From the NCBI GenBank assembly GCA_031771865.1, contig JASISA010000027.1:496001-560000 (forward strand): 64,000 nt of DNA. Direction: 5' to 3'. Positions 40,858 through 51,802 of this stretch are shown here, piece after piece; position 1 is the stretch's first letter; every line of letters starts with the position of its first letter. The position numbers and the translations under genes were made by a program. The notes beneath the pieces are model-generated. The model did no database searches. It worked only from the letters and a program-made list of their open reading frames with translations, and had not been told where the DNA came from. The DNA is from Nothophaeocryptopus gaeumannii. Taxonomy: Eukaryota > Ascomycota > Dothideomycetes > Mycosphaerellales > Mycosphaerellaceae.

Positions 40858-43767
40858 ATGAGCCGCCCGTACGTTGACGATGGCTATGGAAGCCTCCCGG
40901 ACTACTACTACCAACAACCTCCCGGTCCGTCCAACTCTCCTCGCAACCGTCCGCCAGTCCTCCAGCAGAGTCGCATACCGCGTCCCGGATACGGTGCACC
41001 GAGAGGCCAGCCACCGATGAGGCCCGATCTGCCAGCCGCGGCTCCTTTACAAGGTCGGAGTCCACGCAGACAACATGACTCACCTTCCCGGCAACAGCAG
41101 TACTATGCGCCTGACACTTCAGCGTGGGAGAGTTCGCAGGGCTTGTACGATGGAAGTGGCTACGACTACGAGGAGGACTATGGACGAAACGATCAATGGC
41201 CGCTTCCCGCTCAGCCACACGCGCAATCACCGCAGAACATCACAAGCAGTCCGAGACGCGGTCCGCCACGGAGACCTCAGCGACCAGACGAAGTGATACA
41301 GGTCAATCCGCCTCGGAAAATGCCTCACCACACGAGTTCAGACGCGCATCACTACCAACCGCCTCCTGAAGCAGTCTCATATCACGGATCTGGACAATGG
41401 ACTGGTGATGGTAACAGCTATGCGCCGCCACCAAACTACCCTCTTCCAAGCAGACCTCCACCACAGCCGGCACAAGAACAAGAACCTACTACTGCGATCC
41501 CAGCGTATCTTCCACCTCAAATGTCGTCACCAGCGGCATATGGTCAGGCGAATCGTCGGCCGCCACTTGGGCCCCCGCCATCAGCACGGAGAGGACCACA
41601 GCACTACTACCCGCAGGTCGGACCAGTTCACCCAATCGCGGAAGAGACTGACAGCATGCGCGGGAGCGTGCGAGCAGGAAGCGTACACACTGGCGGCCAC
41701 GAGAGCAAGGCATCCTTCGCCAGCAGCAATGCTATTCCCATCGGCATCACACAGTCGAACCTTGACCATGGAAGATCACATGGAGGTATTCGCCAAGTGA
41801 TGAGACCGGAGCCTTTGTTCGACTCGGACGGAGAGGCCTACGATGACTCTCCCACAGAGCCGGCCATCACGCGAGGAGAAATCAGAACTCCAGATCTGCC
41901 TCGAAACAGAGAAATACCAAGTCCGGAAGTCACAGTCGTCAGACAGGCAAGTGTGGGGAAAAAGAGCAGGCCAACCCTGACGAATGTGAGAAGCGTTGAC
42001 AAGATGCGCAAAGGCAGCGGTGACGGCAAGGGAGCTCTCGCAAGTCTACCCAGTCAACAGCACGAAGCAATTATAGAGGAAGCGCGGCCTGCCAGGAGCA
42101 ACTTGGAGAGGACGGAGAAGTCGCGAGCTCTGGCAGCTGAAATGTTGGAAGGTCAGGCCCAATCTGGCGCAGAGAGTCCGGCAGCTCACAAAGATAAGCG
42201 GAATCTTGGACCCGTTGCTGGCTCAGTGCCGTCTCCACATCTGCACGACAACAGCTCGAGACCGTCAACGTCTCGTCAGCAGACTCCAGAGGAAGTGCTC
42301 CGTTCAGGGACTGGTCTCCTTGATAACTCCTCTGAGTCCGAGTCTGAGAAGAATGAGTTGCGACGGAAACGCTCAAAGGAGCTGCTTGGCGCTGAATTGG
42401 CTAACCAACTCCACCCGCAACGATCCCGTCCTCGATCCCCTCTTGCACCGTCTGTTGACCCTCGTGTGGAATCTCTTCTAGGCAGTCTCGAGAAAGGCGG
42501 CGCACTGTCCGCAGAGGAAGCCAATGAGCTTAAGCAGCCCATGGGTGGACTTTCAGAGCATCGTAACAAGCGGCGACCACCGCGGCTCAACGTCGATGCC
42601 GTGCGCGATGCCGAAGCACGCGGCTCACTGACCAGCTTAACAGATCTCATCCGCCGCGCGACAAAACTCGCTGCAAACCTCGATCGTGGAAAGACCGCCA
42701 GTAGAATTGGCATGGACTGGTTCGACGGTGCAAAGGATATCGAGAAGAGGCAGTCAGGGACCATCTCTGACATCCTTGCTTCGTTTCCACCTCCCAACCT
42801 TGCGACATCTCCAGAATCGAGGAGCGGTTGGAGACACACGTGGTCTTCAAGGAACCGACACTCTGCACTACCCAGCGATAGCGACGCTGGTTTGAAGAAG
42901 CGGCGGAGATGTTGCGGGATGCCACCCCGGGTCTTCATCCTGCTCTTGGGGATCCTGTTCCTGCTCATCGCCGCTGCTGTCATCGTACCAGTCGTGCTAA
43001 ACGTGCTACCAAAACAGAACGACAACACGTCGTCGACAAAGGTTGGAAGCTGCGCGGCAAAGTTGACATGCGAAAACGGAGGGACTAATATCATGAGCAG
43101 TAACGGATATTGTGAATGCCTTTGTGTCAATGGATACACTGGGTTAACATGCACAAAACAAGAACAAGCTGGATGTACATCAACTTCTGTTGGCAACTCG
43201 AGTGATGCGACGGTTGGAGAAGCCATTCCGCGGTTGGTGGCGGGAGCGCATTCGAACTTTAGCGTTCCTTTGGATTCCCAAGAGCTGCTTGGTTTGTTCT
43301 CCAGCTCGGACTTGAGTTGCAATCTCCAGAACCAGCTCGTCACCTTCAATGGTCAGAGCAGCAAGCGATGGCTTGACACGAGACAAGACAGCACAGCAGT
43401 AGCCACCAGTAACGGCATTATCTACGCATCTGGCACTCCGTCAGCTGCGTCATCATCTGCAACAGCGACAGCCGCTGCGACCTCAACTGGGTCGTCGGCC
43501 ACCTCGACGTCGACTGCAAACAGCACCACTTTGGACTTCGCCAGGGTTGCCGTTCTCTACGTCTTTCAAGCCTCTCAGGATTTGACCATTGCATCAAATG
43601 CCCAGATCAACCTGCAGTCCTACTTTCGCTCAGGCGAGACTTCGACTGGGTCCATTAGCAATGCTCAAAACGTCAGTCTCGGAAACGGCTTCACCTGCGA
43701 TCTGACGACTTACGCCGTCAGCGTTGGAAACGGAACGACTGTTGGTGGGACCGGCGGCAGCAATTAG
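40858..43767 (+). CDS. Single-pass membrane protein with EGF-like module
   Basis: The 969-residue protein has a long, disordered Pro/Gln/Arg-rich N-terminal half (residues 1-600) of cytosolic type. It is followed by a helical segment (VDAVRDAEARGSLTSLTDLI, then RRATKLAANLDRGKTASR) and a Lys/Arg/Cys patch (KKRRRCCG). One transmembrane helix follows at about 694-718 (FILLLGILFLLIAAAVIVPV). The extracellular part begins with an EGF-like module (about 730-765) with six cysteines and the CENGGT and GYTGLTC signatures. A Ser/Thr-rich, glycosylation-prone stretch and a beta-rich C-terminal domain come next. Topology by the positive-inside rule is type II. The architecture recurs in filamentous ascomycetes, but no function is established to my knowledge. 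A cell-wall or surface sensing role is inferred. No intron is needed. Confidence 0.85.
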   Translation: MSRPYVDDGYGSLPDYYYQQPPGPSNSPRNRPPVLQQSRIPRPGYGAPRGQPPMRPDLPAAAPLQGRSPRRQHDSPSRQQQYYAPDTSAWESSQGLYDGSGYDYEEDYGRNDQWPLPAQPHAQSPQNITSSPRRGPPRRPQRPDEVIQVNPPRKMPHHTSSDAHHYQPPPEAVSYHGSGQWTGDGNSYAPPPNYPLPSRPPPQPAQEQEPTTAIPAYLPPQMSSPAAYGQANRRPPLGPPPSARRGPQHYYPQVGPVHPIAEETDSMRGSVRAGSVHTGGHESKASFASSNAIPIGITQSNLDHGRSHGGIRQVMRPEPLFDSDGEAYDDSPTEPAITRGEIRTPDLPRNREIPSPEVTVVRQASVGKKSRPTLTNVRSVDKMRKGSGDGKGALASLPSQQHEAIIEEARPARSNLERTEKSRALAAEMLEGQAQSGAESPAAHKDKRNLGPVAGSVPSPHLHDNSSRPSTSRQQTPEEVLRSGTGLLDNSSESESEKNELRRKRSKELLGAELANQLHPQRSRPRSPLAPSVDPRVESLLGSLEKGGALSAEEANELKQPMGGLSEHRNKRRPPRLNVDAVRDAEARGSLTSLTDLIRRATKLAANLDRGKTASRIGMDWFDGAKDIEKRQSGTISDILASFPPPNLATSPESRSGWRHTWSSRNRHSALPSDSDAGLKKRRRCCGMPPRVFILLLGILFLLIAAAVIVPVVLNVLPKQNDNTSSTKVGSCAAKLTCENGGTNIMSSNGYCECLCVNGYTGLTCTKQEQAGCTSTSVGNSSDATVGEAIPRLVAGAHSNFSVPLDSQELLGLFSSSDLSCNLQNQLVTFNGQSSKRWLDTRQDSTAVATSNGIIYASGTPSAASSSATATAAATSTGSSATSTSTANSTTLDFARVAVLYVFQASQDLTIASNAQINLQSYFRSGETSTGSISNAQNVSLGNGFTCDLTTYAVSVGNGTTVGGTGGSN

Positions 43768-44662
43768 CACCAGCGACAGGCGAAAAACACCATAACGAAA
43801 TGAGCGACGATACGAGCTTCTATCTTGGCCTCGCGCCGATACTCTTTGAATGGATCTTGGACGAGCATCTTCGATCACATGTTCAATTCATATACCCAAA
43901 CCCTTTTGTGATTGATTGTGTTTCTTCAGCATTGCACCAGATGATACGAGCTCTGGCAACACAGTGCGTAGTCACGACAGCTGGATCATGCAGCATATGA
44001 GCAACGCATGATGCGCGAGCACAGCAGCAGCATCGAGGTTCCGCTTCCCGCAGGGACAGGGCCTCCTTGCATCTTGTTTTGTACTACTCTTCAGTGTGTA
44101 TTCTTTACGGGCGCCAGCGAAGGAGTGTGTGGTGGATGCGCTGGTGTTTTTGGGGGCCAACTGGGGTTTTGTGGGAAGGAGTTTTGGAGGGCGGGAAAGT
44201 TGTACAGCGCTTACCCACGATACGGCTGTTCTGTTATGGGTCTCAGGATATGGTAATGTGTCTACGAATGTCAGGGAGGGGAGGGAGAGGTGGACATACA
44301 CTAGACAGCTCTACGCAGGGCGAATGAGAGCTTTTAGCTTGATGTTGAGTGAGAGGTTAGAGGCAAGGAAATGGAAAGGATTTCATAGTTTGAAACATAT
44401 CCCTTCTCAACTTTTGCTTCAAGATCTGCACCTCTATACTGCTGATCTGACTCTAGACGCAGATGTTCGGTCTCGCCAATTCAGCCTCTGAAGTACCAAG
44501 GAACCATCCCTTGCAGAACACCTCCCTGCCTCCTCTTCCTCGTGGCCGCCCTGACCTCGTTCACCACTATCCTCTCTTTCTCCATAGCCTCTCCCCATCC
44601 ACACTACATTATCCCTCCCGCCTCCCTCACCCCACTTCATCATCATTACCCCGGGGGTCTAG
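43768..44662. other. Intergenic, no gene seen
   Basis: This interval lies downstream of the EGF-like gene and holds only short frames without recognisable content. Confidence 0.5.
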
Positions 44663-45279
44663 CTACAGACGTCTGGAATTGGTGGAGACGCTATAATTCG
44701 TCTCGAACGTCACATTCAAACCCGTACGGAGAGCATCCCAAATGCCGCAAATGGTGGATTGACCGCCGCGGGAGTAGCGATATCCTGTGGTGGTGCTGGA
44801 GGATGGGGGGTCGGTGGAGGGAAAGGGAAGGGAAGAGAAATGGGAATTGTGGCGTTGTTGGTGCTGGGATTGCGGTTGATGGAGTAGTTGTTGATGGATT
44901 TTGAGGGCGTTAGGGGGGAGGGGGGAAGACGTACGAGCCAGGAGTCACGCGGACGTGGTAGGGGTAGCCTGAGCCGGAGGCGAACGTACACAGCTTATTG
45001 CATGTTGGGGGGGCTGCAGCCGTCCCTGGTGCTAGACCGAAGTGTTAGTCTCGAATGACAGCGAATGGTATGACTGAGGGTACAAACCATTCGATATTGC
45101 ACGTGAAGAATCCCATTTCCGCCTTGTTCGGTGACGGCGTTGGGGTTGGAAATGTTGAAGGTGATGTAGTGTTTTTCTGAGGGGATGCGGACGTCGGAGA
45201 CGGTGAAATCGGTTAGGATGAAGAAGGTCGCTGGAGCTGCGGAGGTGAGGGTTGTTAGGAGGGTGGTTTGAAGATGCAC
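44663..45279 (-). pseudogene. Secreted-protein-like locus, structure unresolved
   Basis: On the minus strand three pieces look coding but do not join in one clean frame. Piece one (about 45276-45130) reads TTLLTTLTSAAPATFFIL, then TDFTVSDVRIPSEKHYITFN, the style of a signal peptide plus beta-strands. No in-frame ATG precedes it before a TAA. Piece two, near 45040-44935, contains CNKLCTFASGSGYPYHVRV. Piece three (44663-44784, after a CACAG acceptor) reads GGQSTICGIWDALRTGLNVT and ends at TAG. A GTTTGT...TCTAG intron candidate and a GTACGT donor lie between pieces, but the phases conflict. It may be a decayed small secreted protein gene, or one with indels or unusual splicing. Confidence 0.35.
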
Positions 45280-45643
45280 TGTTACTGATTCGAGTGCTTG
45301 ATGAGGAGTTGGCTGATGCTTGAGATGGTTGGTGCTTGATGCTGCTTATGAGAAGGATGGCTTTCAAGACCTTTATACTTACTTGTCTTTCAGCTCCTCC
45401 CATTCCATCGCCACATTTATGGACCAGCGTGGTATCAGGCCCCTCAGCTGCAACTTCGTAAACGATGACAGAGCATCAAATATCCCGATCCGTCGACCAT
45501 ACACGAGGTTGAAATCGCACAAACCGCAGCCAACAGGTGCACACATGACGCAGGTACCATCGGTAGAGTCTGACAGGTAGCATTGGATTAAGAAATTTAT
45601 TCCAGTGAACCTAGCACACTTCAATTCAGCTCAGCTTCAATGA

Positions 45644-46868
45644 TCAAGAAGGCCAAAACTTCCCTACAACTTCCCTAACATCCTCACAAATCCCCTTCGG
45701 ATCCTCCAAACAAGCGAAATGACCCGCTTCATCTCGTTCCTTGTACCAGACAAGGTTTCCGGTCCTCTCGACTGCGCGTTTGCTGTTCGGTGCAGTGTCA
45801 AACCACATGCTGGTATACCCGAATGGACATTTGATGAGGTTCATCGACTGGACGCAATAAGAAGCAAATTGATCATGTCGCGGATTCTCGTAATAAAGTA
45901 GACAGCTACTCGCAATACAGCGAGTGTAGAAGTATAAGCTGACTGTTGTGAGGATGTGGTTGAGCCAGTGTGGGTCGTAGTGTCGGGTTGGGTTGGACGC
46001 TTCTTCGTACTGTGAAGGCCGTCAGCAGGAAAATCCAGAAACGTTGTGGGATCGATGCTGAAGAGAGACGTACCTTCTCGCCGACAAAAGTCATCAACCC
46101 CACCGGGTTATCCTCCAACATCCAGCCCACACTCTGCGGCCTCGTTCTCATCAGCACTGCGTACCCGACGTGTTCTGTCCTCCAATTCTGTCCCTTCTCA
46201 GCACACTTCTTCTCCCTTTCAGTGGCCTCGATCCCTTCTGGCAAAGCTCCCGGACACCAATTCAAATGCATCACTTTACAGTTCCCCGAGTACTGAGCTC
46301 CAAGTTCTCGAGCGACTATCGCTCCCCAATCACCAGCTTGAACCGCATAGTGCTCGTAGTCGAGGCGAAGCATGAGGGTATTGAAGATCCGGGCTGTGTC
46401 TTTCACTGTCCAGCCTTTTCGGGGTGGTGGGGAGGACCAGCAGAATCCGGGGAGTGAAGGGACTATACAATGGAAATTGAGTCCGTCGCCTCTATCTTGC
46501 TGGCTGGTGGTGAGAGGTCTTATCACCTCTGAGAATTCGTAGAAACTTCCTGGCCAGCCATGAATCAACAAAAGCGGAATCGCCTTGGGATCTTTGGATC
46601 TTTGATGGATGAAGTGGAGATTGACATCTTCGATTTCGGTTGTGAAGTGATCAAACTGGTTTATGTGGCCTTCGGCGGCTGACCAGGAGTAGTTATTTAC
46701 CCAGTGATGGTAGAGGTTCGATGCCCATTTCGTGGGGATGCCGTAGGAGTTGTCTGCTTCCGGCACTACATCGGATGTTGGGATGCGGATGTCTTTGAGT
46801 TTCTCTTGAAGCCGTTCGATCTCCCTGATGTCGATGTGAGGCTTGAAGGGCGTGATTTGGTTGGACAT
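45644..46868 (-). CDS. Epoxide hydrolase, alpha/beta fold (microsomal type)
   Basis: This enzyme adds water to epoxides. The gene has two exons (46074-46868 and 45644-46009) joined over a 64-bp phase-0 intron with a GTACGT donor and CACAG acceptor, giving 386 residues. The ATG at 46868 (MSNQITPFKPHIDI) is chosen over the longer frame because it begins the EHN-type N-terminal domain (PFKPHIDIREIERLQEKL). The oxyanion motif HGWPGS is at 103-108, the nucleophile D180 in QAGDWGA, lid residues in SLYFYTRCIASS, and the catalytic H362 in EAGHFA. The splice joins FVGEK to YEEASNP and restores the lid and C-terminal half. Substrate unknown. It could serve detoxification or secondary metabolism, but no biosynthetic cluster genes lie next to it. 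Confidence 0.9.
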
Positions 46869-48064
46869 TGTGGCTGCTTGAGCGGGAAGTTTGGAAGTGG
46901 AGGAAGCAAGAGCAGGAAGGTCAGTGTGCTGTACTTGCCTTCCGTCAGTCCGATAGAGTGAGCTTCCGCTGGTGGTATCGGAAGCCAAGATATGTTCTCG
47001 GAAGGCGATTTCTAGAGAGTGCGTTCAATCTTGAAGGCTTTGATATCAATCCGAAGTATCCGCAAGCACATGCCGTTGAGACCGAGAAGTCATTCACCTC
47101 ACGGTTGCCGAGGATCAGCGCACAGACCATCGCGATGTGGGGTGACGTCTACTAGCGCGTCTTCCCGCCCAGCAACATTGGATCTCATACACGTCTCCCT
47201 CCTTCTTCTTCTCACCTTCCATTGACAACATACACCCGCTCCGGCGAACTTCACCTCTCCCGGCTCAACATCACTGCCACTTCGCTGGCGTCATTCAGCC
47301 GACGGGAGGGACATTCCGCCCGATTTACTTGAAGCCAAACGATGAGGTCAGCCAACCTTCAAGATGTAGGTCTCGATACGGAGTTTTGGGTGTGAACCTT
47401 CTCAAATGCCTCTACATCACACCAGGGGGTTTATGGCAGTCGGTATTTCGTCACTTCTGCGCAGAGCAATGAGCATGCTTCCGTCTTCCGGCCGACCAAG
47501 CTGAAGATGGGCTTGCGAAGGAGCAGGTCTCGTGGCAGCCACAAGCATATCACTGGTGGCGTTTGCACCATCCGTTAGATGATCGAGCGAACCTGCGATA
47601 GCAGCGCAGTCCTTGTCGCATCCGAATTGCTCTGAAAGCTACCGACTTGGTAACGACACCACCCTTTCTGACGCGATTCTGGCTCATCGTATTGCCTGAG
47701 GCAAGCATGCCTGAGGCACACGTACGTCACACCTAGATGCATGGCATCAACTTAATTCGTGCGAAACGAAGGGCCTAGAAACAGCCCCGGAATGCGCGCG
47801 AATAACAATCAGACGGACAAGGAGCGAGCTTTACAGGCAGCTAAAGAGATGGATAGGGGTGCTGATAGTAACGCCGAGCCTGATCTTCATGGGGAGGGGG
47901 ATGAGCCCGGCGAGAAGGCGGCGAGGAAGGTAGCGACGATGTTGACATGATAGGTATGACTACACAGGACCATGCCGAGCTATACGAGGATATAGCCTTA
48001 GCGGTAGCGCTGAGGCCGCTTTGTACTTAGCTGAAGCTCAGAGGCAGAGAGAGTCTGAATGGTT
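46869..48064. other. Intergenic with possible gene remnant
   Basis: The end of a plus-strand frame (about 46990-47155) reads LGRRFLESAFNLEGFDINPK and then KSFTSRLPRISAQTIAMWGD to a stop; it may be a C-terminal remnant of an unrecognised gene. From about 47760 the sequence resembles decayed ORF sequence that continues to the hAT insertion site. No intact gene is present. Confidence 0.35.
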
Positions 48065-48072
48065 ATTCGCGT
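48065..48072. repeat. hAT target-site duplication, left copy
   Basis: The 8 bp ATTCGCGT directly precede the element and recur exactly at its right border. Confidence 0.9.
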
Positions 48073-48094
48073 CATAGAGTTTGATTTCTGATTT
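48073..48094 (+). repeat. hAT left terminal inverted repeat
   Basis: The 22 bp from CATAGAG onward are an exact reverse complement of 51773-51794; one further base also pairs. Confidence 0.92.
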
Positions 48095-48213
48095 ATTTGA
48101 TTTCTCGTAGGGCAATCATAATCTAATCAACAAAATCAGTGTCAAATCACAATCAAAATCATAATCAATCAAAATCAATACTATGTCGACGGTATAGAGG
48201 CTATACAGCGCTA

Positions 48214-50715
48214 TCAAGGTGTAACAAAGAGGCCTCCGCTCATCAACGCTGCCTCCTCGTCGTCCGCTCCACCCTCAGACTCCGCTCCGCCGTCCTTAGC
48301 CTCTTGGATAATATCGTCTGCTAGATCGATTGCAATACCCCGTCGGTGCCAATCGTTGGATAGTTCTGTAGACCGGATAGTCTCGCCGTTAAGTTGAGAG
48401 CGTGACTAGTCGACTGTGCGTCTTGTCTTGCTGAAAGTTCGCTCGCTCTCAGCACTCATTGCAAAGGCGGATAAGATATCGATAGCTAGCTGCGAGAGCG
48501 CCGGAAAGCTAGACCTCATAAGCTGCCCTGACCACCATTCAATAACGGTCATCTTACGCTGTTTATCGTCCTCAGTAATGGATGGTAGCTAGCACGGCTG
48601 CGAGTGAACGAAAGCGTCAAAGTCGTCTTGCGTTAGTACCACGTTTGTAGCTGCTTGCCACCTCTCGAAGGGCGATAGTTCACTCGCAGGCCTTGCCGGC
48701 GTGCTCTGAACGTCCGGCTGTAGACGATCTTGGTAAGATCGCCATAGTGATCTCGCACGAGCCAACGCTGCTGTATACCAATGTCGCTTGTCGCTAGTCC
48801 AGCGTGCTTTCAACCATGCAGCGCGGCGCTCAGGGTGTAGTAGAATGGCCGTAACGTAGGCGCCGGATTGGTCGATTAAAGCGTAGTACTTCGTAAAAAG
48901 AGACTCCGCGAGGGCAATAGGCTTAGCGAGTACTGCATGACAAGAAGCTTTGCGCTCTTCGAAGTGAGTAAACAAGTACTCCATAGACTCTTGGAAGCAG
49001 TCGAGTATAGCGCCGTGACCTTCAGCTTTGAGAGTTAGCTCATTAAACGGCTTGAGGAAGTCAGCAACGTGTGCTAATATCGTCCAGTCGTCCTCGCTAA
49101 GTACGAGCTGCGCAAGCTGCTGAGGATAGCGAGCATATAGAAGCTCGATAACAGGCCTCATTATGAAAGCCTCGGCGATTATAAGGTACTAGCTATTCCA
49201 CCTTGTCTCGCTAGGGATCTTCGGTACGATATTAGGTACTCTATTAAAGGCTCGTGCGAGGTGTTTAAATGCCTGGTATAACCTGTCATCGCGCAGCGCA
49301 ACACAGAGAGCCTTGAGCTTAACTAGTGCTTAATTCTTCGCAAGGGCAGCGTCCGCAATACTAGTACTAAGCGTAGTATTCAGTGCCTCCGTGTCGTTGT
49401 CGAGCGTCGCTTCAATCTAGGCACGGACTACCTCTTCATATGCTTCTTTAACTGCGTGAATGTAGTCCTCGGAGCTCATATCCGCGGGCTTGTCGGCCTT
49501 GAAGATAAACGTCTAGGCAATGAGGTTTATAATGTGCCCAATACAGCGGAGACGGCGCTGCTTCTCAGTCCACCAAAGATGCCCTTCTGCGCGCATATAC
49601 TCCTCGATCGTGCGGACAAGATTGTCGTTCACTGTAACGTTGTCGGAGGTAATCCAACCAAGGCGGTGTAAAAGGTTAAAGTCCTTAATCGTCTTGATTA
49701 TCAAAGAGCCAAGGTAGGCACCGGATTTGCGTTCCTCACCGTCTACTTCGACAAGGTCAATTAGCAGTTGAGCCAGCCGTCCGAGCTCGTCGACAAATTG
49801 AAGATTGACGGCCTGAAAGTGCTTCTTGCTATACTTCGCTTTCCAGGTGTCTGTACTAATATAATAGCAGCTAAGGGCTTTGCCAAGGTACACAAGGACG
49901 GCGTCTTACTAGGAGATGCGATTTCGAATAATCCGGCTTGTAATCGAGCTGGCGGAGTGAAGTAGCACATGCTGGGCCTCAGGGTTAACTGACAGCACTA
50001 CCTCATTGAAGATATCGCTAACCACTGTCCTATAAGCAACCTTGCACATAGTAACGAGTTTGGCCAGCGCGTTGCGATATTTCTGAGTGTCGGCGGCGTC
50101 GCGCAGTATAGATTTGATCCTGTCGGCTTCGATAGCGTCCTTCTTCTGAATCTGCGTCTCAATCCCCTTCACGAGCGCGTCTGCCTGTCTTGCACGCTCC
50201 TGTTCGCTAGGAGTCCTATTGAGACGGCCGACAAAAATACTATGCTGTCGGAGGTGCGTAATAGCATTGGAGGACGTGCCTTTGTATTTGTCGCAGAAGC
50301 AGTAGAAGATCTTTTAGTTGAAGGCGTTCTTCAGCGGCTCTAACCCGTCCTCCTTACGCGGCCGCGAGTGCTTCCAAATATCCTCATTCTTGTTCCCTGC
50401 ACCTCGATGCGGTGTCGAACTGTTTATCCGCCGCCTTTTGACGAACTCTTCATGCGTTTCTATATGCGGAATAGGTGTTGGTGTAGCGATAGGAGTGCTA
50501 GAGGAAGAGGCATCTTGGGAGTCGTATCGGGAGGAAGTTTGGGAAGGATCGAGGGTCGGACTTGGCGTTAGCTGCGACAGCGCCGCCGCCACAAGCTGGT
50601 ATTGGCTGGTTTCTTTGTCCCGTTCGGATCCATTGGTAGTTAGGTAGATATCGTCTTCGTCAAGTTCGACAAATGCGCTGCGTTTCTTGTTTCTAAGCGA
50701 TCGTTGTGGAGCCAT
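48214..50715 (-). pseudogene. hAT transposase with nine in-frame stops
   Basis: One reading frame of 834 codons runs from ATG 50713-50715 to TGA 48214-48216 without a single frameshift. It is interrupted by nine stops, all TAG or TAA and none TGA. Recognisable parts are an N-terminal BED-finger-like segment (FYCFCDKYKG, then NAITHLRQH), the catalytic-core strand STDTWKAKYSKKHFQAVNL, GWITSDNVTVNDNL and CIGHIINLIA. The C-terminal dimerisation region has IEWWSGQLMRSSFPALSQLA and SAESERTFSKTRRTVD. Several stops replace expected tryptophans (for example ETRWNS-stop). G-to-A or C-to-T changes at CpA/TpG sites explain this bias, as in RIP. The protein cannot be made, although it could still bind ends if complemented in trans. 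Confidence 0.92.
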
Positions 50716-50869
50716 TGTTAATTAAAATCCTAAAGGATTAAGAAGGTTGAAATTTGAGTTTAAGTGTAGTCGGATATCGGTAAAAGGGTGTATCCGCACC
50801 AATCGGCGGCCTGCCATTCAGCCTCCGGAGGTACCCGCAGACATGACGTAGCTCTCACACTCCAACTAA

Positions 50870-51568
50870 CTACTCACTCTCTAGTACTATTTCATGCTCT
50901 ATACACATATTACACCGACAACCAACCTGCCAGCTATCACCGTGGGCCTTACAGTGAGCGACTAGCCATTTCTGCACCTTCCACCACTTCGGGTTATCCT
51001 GATCCAGCTCCAAAAGCTCTGGGTACGCCGTGTGCACCCTCCGACTAACTACCCTCATATTTCTATAGAGAACCTCCCTCCACGCCCACCACGATGCGCG
51101 CTGTAACCGCTCTATCGACTGCTGTAACTCGGAATTCCTCTCATTGATCTGTTCGACAAGGCGGTGCCGATTACAGCCCTTGAGCGTATACCATTCCTTC
51201 GGGCTCACTAGCGCACGAAGACCGATCGAATACTTTGGCTGCAATTCGACTGCGCTAGCCTCCGCCTCGCGCACCCTCCGATCGATCACAAGGTCGTTAT
51301 ATCGCGAAAGAAACTCGTTCTCACGTGCCAATAAATCCAGCTGTCCGGCTTCATCTAGCCTTGTCCAGTCCTCTAGCGAAACGATCGCATTGTCGACGAT
51401 TTCTTCGAGCGAGTGTGCCTCAGGCTTCGGCGGCGGCGGCGTCGACGGCGGTGTAGTCGACAGTGATACCTCACTAGCCTGTGAGTCTGCAATCTATATC
51501 GCGTTGGTTAGCACTACTTCTACAGCTCCGTACACCTTACTGACCTCTAAGGAGCTCGTGGTATCTAT
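50870..51568 (-). pseudogene. Accessory ORF of the hAT element, start lost
   Basis: A second minus-strand reading frame lies between the transposase and the right terminus. Its main exon (50870-51493) begins IADSQASEVSLSTTPPS, with SLEEIVDNAIVSLEDWTRLD further on, and includes a helical middle and a cysteine cluster (GCRCNMCIEHE). A 51-bp intron (51494-51544) with perfect TGCTAAC branch and TAG acceptor leads back to eight codons starting at 51568 that read ATA-GAT-ACC, where ATG would be expected. ATG to ATA is a CpA-context transition on the opposite strand. The product would be about 215 residues of unknown function. It may assist transposition, as second ORFs do in some elements. Confidence 0.45.
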
Positions 51569-51772
51569 CTTGGATGGTTATTTACTAGCAAACACTGCAA
51601 AAACGACACACGATTGAAATACAACATTCTCCGGGCCTACTAGGCTAAACTACGAGCCGATATATCGCCAATTGAAGGAAATGAGGTATGATTTTGATTG
51701 ATTTCTAATTTGATTTTGAAGGGCAAATCAACTGTCAAATCAATCAATGTTTGATTGATTATGATTGATTTT

Positions 51773-51794
51773 AAATCAGAAATCAAACTCTATG
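51773..51794 (-). repeat. hAT right terminal inverted repeat
   Basis: Reverse complement of the left terminal repeat, 22 of 22 bp. Confidence 0.92.
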
Positions 51795-51802
51795 ATTCGC
51801 GT
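51795..51802. repeat. hAT target-site duplication, right copy
   Basis: ATTCGCGT, identical to the 8 bp left of the element. Confidence 0.9.

Larger units (their letters stand above)
48073..51794 (-). mobile_element. hAT-family DNA transposon, complete but inactivated
   Basis: The 3722-bp element has perfect 22-bp terminal inverted repeats beginning CATAGAGTTTGATTTCTG, an 8-bp target duplication (ATTCGCGT), and a minus-strand hAT transposase frame, all diagnostic of the hAT superfamily. Both ends are followed internally by clusters of AATCAATC-type subterminal motifs (about 48110-48180 and 51690-51780), probable transposase binding sites. A second ORF lies upstream of the transposase on the same strand. 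Inactivation is by point stops only, while TIRs and duplication are intact. This suggests a fairly recent insertion followed by RIP-like mutation, or mutation elsewhere before spread. Confidence 0.95.

Noticed and set aside
44008..44491. Plus-strand frames downstream of the EGF-like gene
   Set aside because: Three overlapping frames are open over the same stretch and none is protein-like.
48073..51794. CRISPR-like or satellite array suggested by repeated AATCAATC motifs
   Set aside because: The motifs are irregular, confined to the ends of a hAT element, and best explained as subterminal transposase sites.
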